This document shows positions 56,201 to 64,000 of a stretch of DNA of 64,000 bases, in pieces (within the stretch, counting starts at the first letter, position 1; every line of letters begins with the position of its first letter). This DNA is from Agelas oroides. Taxonomy: Eukaryota; Porifera; Demospongiae; Agelasida; Agelasidae. The notes beneath the pieces are model-generated. The model did no database searches and was not told where the DNA came from. It worked only from the letters and a program-made list of their open reading frames with translations. The position numbers were made by a program, and so were the translations under genes. The stretch spans positions 1,309,501-1,373,500 of the forward strand of contig OX422193.1 in NCBI GenBank assembly GCA_949130485.1, written 5' to 3'.

Positions 56201-59200
56201 AACTTAGGTAATTTTCGGGTGTTGGGGGGAAGGGGTGGGAGGATGCGGAATGAACCAGCTGACTGTTATCAAGAGCGCATAAGAACGGGCAGCTAGAGTA
56301 AGAACGTGTAATTACGTAAAATTCGAAACCAGGCATAATTTACTGCGAACACTATATAAAAATAGTAACACGTATATGCAGCTGTGCATAGACATAAGCC
56401 ATTGTTGCTAAGCACGTGATCGGGTGTTCTATTTTTAGTACGGTTCAATAATTTTGCCCGGACTACGGCCTTCTATTGGAGTTACACACTCTTACTCTAG
56501 CCGCCCGTTCTTATATGCTCTTGCTGTTATGCATAGCACTTCAGCACCCATTCATTGTTTTCTTGAGCCATCCCTGTGAGTTTCCTTCCCAGTAATTTTC
56601 ATTCTGACTAACCAGACTCTGGACAAATATGTCACTAAACTGTGGTCTTGTCTAGCCTCATTCCCGGGCTCTGCCCAGCTTTCCGTTGCTTGCAGTGCAA
56701 AAAGGGAGATTTTTGTTCGTGCATAGGAAGAACCTGAGAATGAGGCTAGGTCTTGTCAGTGGACCAACAGCTTGACGACCTATGATCCTAGCCTCGTTCC
56801 CAGGCCCCGCCCAGCTTTCCGTCGCTTGCAGTACGGAAAAGCCATGGAGAGCCTGGTATCTTTTCTCACGTGAGCATGACGTAATCGGAAAATGGCGAAA
56901 TTTTGCAGAACTACCAGGCTGCGTTTCGCGTATTTTAAACCGACTACACACTCAACGCTTGGTGTGTAAGACAGTCGCCTCCCGCTAGCTAGATACGTGT
57001 GGTAAGTTACCTGGTACCTTGACTCTTTTCGCTGTTCTGGGCCCGGTGCGCCCACGCACAATTAAACCCTTTCTACCATCCTTTCTATCCTGACGTCACT
57101 CACGTGAGAAAAGATACCAGGCCCTCTCCCGCTTTACTGTACTAATAAGCGATGGAAAGCTGGGCGGGGCCTGGGAACGAGGCTACTATGATCCCATGTT
57201 CTTGGAGTTGGGTGTGGCCGTTAAGTTGGTCTATCATGAGCAAAATGACAAAAATGGTCTGATCATACACATGCTCAAGGGAACATTTTGTTGCCAGTTG
57301 TCGTGTTGAACTGAGTGGAAAGTACAAAACCACACCCCATTACTCCAGACTTCCTCCCTTCTCTCCCCACACAGGAGGACTCTTGAGCACAACCTCAGGT
57401 GCACATGAAGGAGGTTGGTCAGTTGAATCAAGAGATGGTGGTGAGGAACTAAGTACCCCAGCAGTGAAACGTAAATGTGTGCATGAGGAAAACGGTGTGT
57501 CCCTTGTGTCAGGTTTAGGACCATCAATATATGGTGAATCAGTGACCCTACCTAGAGTTGTTACCCATCAACACTATCAGAATCAACATCCTCCTCACCA
57601 TCATCATCCTCAACATCATCTGGTTCAACATTCTAACTCTCAACCTCCTCTCCAAACTTTGTACCACCCACTATTTCATCCTCTCACTCAAGTTGTGCAC
57701 CCACCTCCCTACCAACCTCAACCTCCTGTTCAGTCACTTACCTATCAACCTTCACACTGCCCTCCCTTCCAACCACCACTGGGGCAACCTAGTTACCAAC
57801 ACACTGAGCCTATCCAGCCTCCATACCACCATCCTTCCTACCACTCTCCCAACCCACCATCCCTTCAACACTCCAACCCACCTACTAGTGAAACTCCACA
57901 CCAGCAACCTCATTATCAACTTCATCATCAGCCTGTGTATCAACCTCCTTACCAATATCCTTTTTCCCATCGTTCACCTGTTCCACTGGGTAAACGTACC
58001 TACCAACATCTTCGGTACCACCAACCTCCCGCCTTTCAAGCTTTCCAGTTACCTCCCCTTCAACTTCACCAAATACCCTCCCTGCCTTTTTGGAAAACCT
58101 CTTTCCAAGCCCCTGTTCAGCTTCAGCCTGTCGACTCGTATCAATCTTCTCCCTCCCAACATCCCCCTCCCCCTCACCCTGATAGCCCACTCGGAAATTA
58201 TGCCATATTTCTTAGAGGATATTACACACAACACCATGCACCTTGCACCAAGTGGCCTCAACTGGACGCAAGAAATTACATCAACTTAGCAGTGATCAGC
58301 AATGAGTATGCTAACAGAGCAGATCTGGTGCAGTTCAGGGAGCAAACTGCTCGTGGTTGTATTGATGATATTTTAGAGTGGAAGGCTCCAATTAGAATGA
58401 AGAACATCCTCAGACCAAACTGTGTATATGATATTCATGATGATGAGAAACATGAACACCACCCAGTAACACAACTTCTAATTGAAGGTGCCCCAGGTAT
58501 TGGCAAATCAACATTTGCATGGGAGGTGTGTCAGAAGTGGGGCCAGCACCAGCTTTTCAATGAGTATTCCCTAGTGGTGCTGTTGAAGTTTCGAGATAAG
58601 AGGGTGCAGGAAACCAAGAGTGTTACTGATCTGTTTTACCACCCCAACCTGAAGTTGCAGTCTGAAATTATTGATTACATTACCACAACTGGTGGCCATG
58701 GGCTTTTACTAATTCTTGAGGGATTTGATGAGGCTCCTGCCTCAAAACGAACAATGGATTCCATTTTTGTTAGGCTGTTTACAGGACAAGAACTTCCCAA
58801 GGCCACTGTGATCTTGACCACCAGGCCCAGCACTAGTGCAGAGCTTCGTCAACTTTGTAATAGTGTGAATTCCCGCAGAATTGAGATAGTAGGCTTTGGT
58901 AAGAAGGAGATAGATGAGTACATTCAATGTGCTTTCTCAGATGAGCAGTTACAATCAGATTTCAAGGAGTACCTCTCCCTCTATCCCCACATCCACAGCA
59001 TGATGTATGTACCACTCAACTCAGCTATAGTAACTCATGTTTATGAGTCTTGTAAGTCAAGTTGCACAGTTGTTCCCAAAACCATGACACAGCTTTACTC
59101 ATCCCTGATTAGAACCCTACTGCTCCGCTATTTGAAAGATAAAGAGGAGTACAAGGATACATGTACAAATATCAACAGTTTCAAAGATCTTCCTCAACCT

Positions 59201-60904
59201 GTGAGTGATCAGTTTTGTGAGATTTGTAAAATAGCACACACGGGAATCATGAGTGCCGAGACTGAGCTTATCTTCCAAGATCTTCACAGTGACTTTGACC
59301 CCCTGGGACTGATGCAGAGCTGTCCAGAGCTGTATGTGGACAGGGGAGCTTCTGTTTCGTATAACTTCCTTCACTTAACCATCCAAGAGTATTTAGCAGC
59401 CTACCACATTTCTCGGCAAAGTAGGGACGAGCAGGTAGCATTCATGAGAGAACATCTTGAAAGTGAGAAGTTGGAAGTAGTAGTGAGATTTCTAGCAGGC
59501 CTCAGTGAATTAGGAACAGACTTGTGGGATGTTGTGCGAGAGTTTGCATATAAGGATAACTCTATTAGACTTGAAATCTTGCACTTGCTCTTTGAGTCTC
59601 AAGATGCTCCAGCAATCACTCGTGTCCTTGGTTCTGACTGTGTGTGCTTCAACTGTTATTGTAAACTGCCATTTGATTGGTATGTTCTGGGGTATTGCAT
59701 TGCTCACAGCAGTTGTGAGTGGAAGCTTCAGTTGGAGGGCTGTAAGCTGGAATCAGTTGAACTATTTCTGAGAGCATTAAACCTCCAGCAGGACCAGTGT
59801 CAGTTGTCATCAACAGGGAAGATCAAGGAGATGGGGTTGAGTTATGATGGTGAGCTTGACCCAGCTGTTCATTTATTAGTAAACAACATGTCTCAAATGT
59901 CAGTGTTTCACAACCTGACACATCTTAGTTTGATAGCTTGTGACCTTACATCAGAAACCTGCAACCTCTTGTCCAAACACACTAACTTGCTACAACACCT
60001 TGAATACCTGGACCTTTGTCTCAACTACAACATTGGCAGAGGAGGTGCAGTGAATCTCATCACATCTCTCACTAAGTTTAGTACCATCAGAGAACTGCAC
60101 TTGAATGACACTTGTATTGGTTTTGATGACTGCAATGCCTTGAGTGAGTTGCTGGCTAGCTCCAAGTACATAGAAGTGCTTGACATTGGTGGCAATGAAG
60201 AAGTACTAGGTGGTCGTGGATTATCACCTGGCAGCATTCAGTTGATTGTTGATGGTCTTTCTCACAATACCTCCCTTGAGAAACTGTACATGAGGGGGTC
60301 ATACTTCAGTTCAGAGAATGTACTCCACCTTGCATCAGTGCTGAGGGTGAACACCAGGTTGAAGGAATTGAACATTATGTCGTGCAATATTCAGAGCAGT
60401 GATTCTGTCCACCTAGCAAAGGCACTAGAAGAGAACACCACTACCCAACTACAAACACTGATACTGGAAGATAATTCCACTCTGAGAGAGTTTGACATTA
60501 GTGACAATCCAATTGGATCAGAAGGTGCAGTTGCTTTTGCTAGTATGTTAGCTACGAACAAGAGCTTAGCTAAACTCAACATGAGATGGTGCAGTATTCA
60601 GGGAGAAGGTGCCATCTGTCTGGCAAAGGCATTGGAAAATAACTCCACTCTGAAAGAGTTACACATTTCAATTGGATCAGAAGGTGCAGTTGCTTTTGCT
60701 AGTATGCTTAAGAAGAATCAGTGTCTAAAGACACTAGACCTCCGTCATGACAGTGTTGGTGTTGAGGGTGCCTTAGAACTGATTGAGAGTCTGAAACACA
60801 ATACAACACTGGAGAAACTTGAGCTTTTGGAGAAATGCAAACCATCCTCATTTTCTACACTAGACAAAACACTGCAAGATCGTGTCAAGTTCAGCTACTT
60901 CTAA
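52856..60904 (+). CDS. NLR unit C: 2A-like peptide, Death domain, NACHT, LRR receptor (4 exons, about 1492 aa)
   Basis: Exons 52856-53273, 53483-53830, 53960-54142 and 57375-60904 have GT-AG borders, all introns are phase 1, and the joined frame is complete (1493 codons with stop). Order: 139-residue leader with hydrophobic stretches ending LLLLLSGDIEVNPGP, Death domain (about 141-235), Ser/Thr/Pro/Gln linker (256-316), His/Pro/Gln-rich region (363-587), NACHT with P-loop GAPGIGKST at about 688, and LRRs (about 1130-1470). DxExNPGP is the full 2A consensus, at which ribosomes can release the upstream peptide and continue. N-terminal 2A sequences acting also as signal peptides are known from sea urchin NLRs. 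The exact start is unsure: ATG directly follows CCCCTACAG, so a 5' UTR exon may exist. Confidence 0.83.
53240..53269 (+). other. 2A-like translational recoding motif SGDIEVNPGP
   Basis: Codons AGC GGA GAC ATT GAG GTG AAT CCA GGG CCA encode S-G-D-I-E-V-N-P-G-P, an exact fit to D(V/I)ExNPGP. The release point would be between Gly137 and Pro138 of the protein. The motif is the only NPGP seen in the window. Confidence 0.85.
53483..53830 (+). CDS. Unit C exon 2: Death domain
   Basis: LHDLSVLHRELHPVSHKWYS then LGIQLQIPVGTLKRIEIENR, and further LLEMLTVWLQCSNPPPTLSV LIEALESSPVEERRLAQQL. The W..LG..L.....L..IE pattern and WL......PT...L..AL end are diagnostic of Death domains. Phase 1 at both ends, so the exon is a symmetric, shuffling-competent module. 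Confidence 0.85.
53960..54142 (+). CDS. Unit C exon 3: Ser/Thr/Pro/Gln linker
   Basis: Open, phase 1 on both sides, CTCCTGCAG acceptor and GTATGT donor. Encodes VQLGRSQGHFLPSQVQTAPL onward, disordered in character; no domain recognised. Confidence 0.65.
54680..54835. repeat. Dispersed repeat, inverted relative to 51842-51990
   Basis: AGCGAGGCTTGGTAAT...GCAGTCTCGGCC...GTATGTCACGGTTTTGGCC; intron 3 of unit C. Confidence 0.65.
56270..56523. mobile_element. 254-bp palindromic MITE (unit C copy of 33708-33961)
   Basis: Nearly identical to the unit B copy and in the same relative place, so it was co-duplicated. Confidence 0.82.
56653..56749. mobile_element. MITE, CCTCGTTCCCAGGC family (unit C copy)
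   Basis: TAGCCTCATTCCCGGGC...AGAATGAGGCTA with GGTCTTGTC on both sides; orthologous position to 34087-34182. Confidence 0.82.
56789..57185. mobile_element. 397-bp MITE inserted only in unit C, 9-bp TSD
   Basis: TAGCCTCGTTCCCAGGCCCC ... and reverse complement, with CTATGATCC on both sides (56780-56788 and 57186-57194). Unit B has a single CTATGATCC at the same place, so this is a clean post-duplication insertion with a visible empty site. Confidence 0.93.
57375..60904 (+). CDS. Unit C exon 4: His/Pro/Gln-rich region, NACHT and LRRs
   Basis: Open from CCACACAG to TAA. P-loop at 58487-58513, Walker B ILEGFDEAP, TTRPSTS. LRR loops differ from unit B; one LRR (after LKELHIS) has lost about four residues, running straight into IGSEGAVAFA. 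The P-loop neighbourhood is nearly invariant between the three units. Confidence 0.88.
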
Positions 60905-61057
60905 CTACTAATGGTGTTTAACAGCCTAAGTTGACTTTCAGTATACATAACTGCATGTAGTTCTCCGTTGACTCACTCACTTCGCAGCACATCACAAGGG
61001 AGAACTCTCTCCTGTTGGTTTCTGTGACAACAACAGGAGCTACACACTGAATCATCT

Positions 61058-61203
61058 CTCTGGTGTTGAGGGTGCCTTAGAACTGATTGAGAGTCTGAAA
61101 CACAATACAACACTGGAGAAACTCTGCCTTTCCAAGAAATGCGAACCACCCTCATTTTCTACAGTAGACAAAACACTGCAAGATCGTGTCAATTTCGTGT
61201 AAC
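61058..61203 (+). pseudogene. Orphan duplicate of the NLR 3' end (unit C)
   Basis: GGTGTTGAGGGTGCCTTAGAAC ... CAAGATCGTGTCAATTTCGTG TAA repeats the last LRR and stop of the exon ending at 60904, together with the following block. Parallel to 26000-26262 in unit A; unit B has none. Confidence 0.78.
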
Positions 61204-61911
61204 TATTCCTCCACTCTGCCATTGCAAGTTGACTTTTGGTGTACATAACTAGTTCTCAGTTGACTCATTCACTTCACAGCACATCACCGCACGAACACAA
61301 GGGAGAACTCTCTCCTGTTGGTTTCCATGACAACAACAGGAACAGCACACTGAAAGATCTCTTTATGACCCCCAAGTTAACCAATGAGATTGTTGTGATG
61401 GTGACTACAAGCGTTATTTGAGTGAGTGTGATCAAGCCCCACACTGACGAGAAGTGTACATAACTTTGTAAGTGGAAGTGACTCACTACCATCTGATTTA
61501 GACGACAGCACATCCCCATCTAGAAGATAATCTCGGAATTTGTCCTGATAGTGAACTACAGTGTACCACTAACCAATCACAGTAAGTGACAACAAGTATG
61601 TGAGGCTGTATGTTTGCAAGAGTATATGTGCATGGTTTCTGCACATCAGTAGGTACACGTTTTTGTGTGTGTGTGTTCATGCTTGTGTATGTGTGGTGTA
61701 TGTGTTTATGTGTGTTTGTGTGCGTGTGCATGCTGAGTGAGTGTGTGCGTGTGTGCGTGTGTGTGTGTGTGTGTGCGTGCGTGCATGTGTATGTATGTGT
61801 GATAACCATTGAATGTCACTGCTGTGTACATGTCTACATGTATGTATGTATGCATGCGTTCTACTTACTGCACACATACATTCCAATTAATGCACACACA
61901 CACATACACAG

Positions 61912-62037
61912 CTCTTCAGACAATGCTGCTAGTGTGGAGTCTCTGCAGTGTATCCAGATTCTACAGACCTATGGAGCCAACTTTGGAGTGAAGAGTGTAC
62001 ATGGGGCCACACCCATGCACAAAGCAGCTGCCAGTGG
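61912..62037 (+). CDS. Ankyrin-repeat exon, unit C (most complete copy)
   Basis: Between TACACAG and GTACGT it reads SSDNAASVESLQCIQILQTY GANFGVKSVHGATPMHKAAASG. The G.TPMHKAAASGY signature is a canonical ankyrin repeat (usually G.TPLH.AA..G). It leaves phase 2 and continues in frame into the exon at 63520. No start codon exon is visible, so the parent gene is unknown. Confidence 0.6.
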
Positions 62038-62086
62038 GTACGTAGGTCCATCAGTCCATCTCTGTACGTTGACTTGTGGATTTTAG

Positions 62087-63335
62087 TTTGTGATAGAGTC
62101 ATCCCGGGACAATCTTAGAACAATCTCATGATGTTATTCTCACCAATGTGTGTATGTGATAGAGCCATCCTGGGACAATCTTAGAACAATCCCATGATGT
62201 TATTCTCACCAATGTGTGTATGTGATAGAGTCATCCCGGGACAATCTTAGAACAATCCCATGATGTTATTCTCACCAATGTGTGTATGTGATAGAGTCAT
62301 CCCGGGACAATCTTAGAACAATCTCATGATGTTATTCTCACCAATGTGTGTATGTAATAGAGTCATCCCAGGACAATCTTAGAACAATCTCATGATGTTA
62401 TTCTCACCAATGTGATAGAGTCATCCCGGGACAATCTTAGAACAATCCCATGATGTTATTCTCACCAATGTGTGTATGTGATAGAGTCATCCCGGGACAA
62501 TCTTAGAACAATCTCATGATGTTATTCTCACCAATGTGTGTATGTGATAGAGCCATCCCGGGACAATCTTAGAACAATCCCATGATGTTATTCTCACCAA
62601 TGTGTGTATGTGATAGAGTCATCCCGGGACAATCTTAGAACAATCTCATGATGTTATTCTCACCAATGTGTGTATGTGATAGAGCCATCCCGGGACAATC
62701 TTAGAACAATCCCATGATGTTATTCTCACCAATGTGTGTATGTGATAGAGTCATCCCGGGACAATCTTAGAACAATCTCATGATGTTATTCTCACCAATG
62801 TGTGTATGTAATAGAGTCATCCCAGGACAATCTTAGAACAATCTCATGATGTTATTCTCACCAATGTGATAGAGTCATCCCGGGACAATCTTAGAACAAT
62901 CCCATGATGTTATTCTCACCAATGTGTGTATGTGATAGAGTCATCCCGGGACAATCTTAGAACAATCTCATGATGTTATTCTCACCAATGTGTGTATGTG
63001 ATAGAGTCATCCCGGGACAATCTTAGAACAATCCCATGATGTTATTCTCACCAATGTGTGTATGTGATAGAGTCATCCCGGGACAATCTTAGAACAATAT
63101 ATATCCCATGATGTTATCTCACCAATGTGTGTATGTGATAGAGTCATCCCGGGACAATCTTAGAACAATCCCATGATGTTATTCTCACCAATGTGTGTAT
63201 GTAATAGAGTCATCCCAGGACAATCTTAGAACAATCTCATGATGTTATTCTCACCAATGTGATAGATCGAGTCATCCCGGGACAATCTTAGAACAATCTC
63301 ATGATGTTATTCTCACCAATGTGTGTATGCATATG
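62087..63335. repeat. 58/66-bp minisatellite between ankyrin exons, unit C
   Basis: About 19 copies, mostly the 66-bp form with GTGTGTAT, including a higher-order duplication (two- and three-unit blocks repeat between 62.4 and 63.0 kb). Confidence 0.95.
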
Positions 63336-63519
63336 GGAGTTGGGGGGAGTGAAGTGAGTGTAAATTTGAGAAACAGAACTGTTTAGAAGACAGCTGCCAT
63401 TCATTGACACTCTCCCTGCTTATAGGCCTTGACATGACATGTCCTGGTATTCTCCCTCCACCCCACAATTGAAGAGAGTGCTATAAAGTGTCCCACAACA
63501 ACCCTGTGATTCCTCCCAG

Positions 63520-63660
63520 AGAGATCCTAGAAATCCCTGACTCTCAGCTTCCAGTTCTTCTTGTGCATGCAGTGCAAGCCAACAACCTCAAGACCTGTCA
63601 TACTCTCATCCAGGGAGGAGCCGTGTCGACTCATGCATACTTGTGTTCTTGACAATGAAG
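63520..63660 (+). CDS. Second ankyrin-like exon, unit C
   Basis: Continues in phase from 61912-62037: EILEIPDSQLPVLLVHAVQA NNLKTCHTLIQGGAVSTHA, then a stop before the GTAGTG donor-like site. Either the real C-terminus of a short ankyrin protein or a fossil. Confidence 0.45.
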
Positions 63661-63749
63661 GTAGTGAGTGTTTAGTTGCTCCTCAACTTCCTCCAGCACT
63701 TTGTGGTTACCAGCCAGGCCATACAGAATGTTCTTGTGTCCACAAACAC

Positions 63750-63989
63750 CAGAGGAGGTCGGACACAGTTGAACTTTACTAATTAAAATGGCTGAGGTCA
63801 CACTAATTGATCTTGGATATTGCAAGGTAGAAAGCTTTTATGACTTGCCCCAGCCTTGAATCTTGATTTGAAAACTGGGGCCCCCCTCAGTAAAAGTCGA
63901 GAGAGCTAGTCTGTTGAGATACGAAAAATCAATTAGTGTGACCTCAGCCATTTTGCTTAGCAAAGTTCAACCGTGTCCGACCTCCTCTG
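63750..63989. mobile_element. 240-bp MITE with ~65-bp TIRs and 9-bp TSD
   Basis: CAGAGGAGGTCGGACAC(A/G)GTTGAACTTT and reverse complement; CACAAACAC on both sides (63741-63749 and 63990-63998). Units A and B lack it at the homologous place. A stray end (GTCAGACCTCCTCTG) lies at 41615-41630. Confidence 0.9.
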
Positions 63990-64000
63990 CACAAACACAT

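Overview
The window is animal nuclear DNA. Genes are split by GT-AG introns, low-complexity DNA is abundant, and short inverted-repeat transposons are dense. The gene content fits a demosponge-like invertebrate: Death-fold NACHT-LRR receptors in a tandem cluster, an IkB-kinase-like gene and SMARCA4-like exons. The phylum is inferred from gene content only; the species cannot be read from the sequence. The run of exactly 200 Ns (21671-21870) looks like a scaffold join of unknown true size.

Layout. (1) About 1.1-21.4 kb, minus strand: the C-terminal two-thirds of an IKKalpha/beta-like kinase gene. At least eleven short, phase-consistent exons are separated by introns full of GA-rich satellites, minisatellites and MITEs. 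The gene runs off into the gap before its kinase domain. (2) 21.9-22.6 kb: an intronless, GC-richer ORF that looks bacterial, abutting repeat-rich host DNA without a gap. (3) 22.6-64 kb, plus strand: a cluster of three NLR units. Unit A (23.2-25.8 kb) is frameshifted by a 17-bp insertion. Unit B (32.6-37.9 kb) encodes a CARD-like N-terminus, a His/Pro/Gln-rich linker, NACHT and LRRs. Unit C (52.9-60.9 kb) encodes a 2A-like peptide, Death domain, linker, His/Pro/Gln-rich region, NACHT and LRRs. Each NACHT-LRR exon is followed by ankyrin-like exon remnants around a 58-bp minisatellite. Units A and B are further followed by scrambled SMARCA4/BRG1-like exons (SnAC region and bromodomain) that look like pseudogene debris.

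How it works together. NLRs with Death-fold N-termini are candidate intracellular pattern sensors, and IKK is a kinase of the downstream NF-kB route. Physical linkage of the two rests on a scaffold gap and is not secure. The central observation is modularity. Units B and C share almost the same NACHT-LRR exon and about 1 kb of preceding intron, but carry different, phase-1-compatible N-terminal exons. In unit C the Death exon is spliced directly behind a complete 2A motif (DIEVNPGP) preceded by a run of aliphatic residues. This suggests one mRNA could give two differently targeted receptor forms.

Mobile DNA: at least four families of inverted-repeat elements are present. Two of them repeatedly show 9-bp target duplications visible in the sequence (Mutator-like behaviour).
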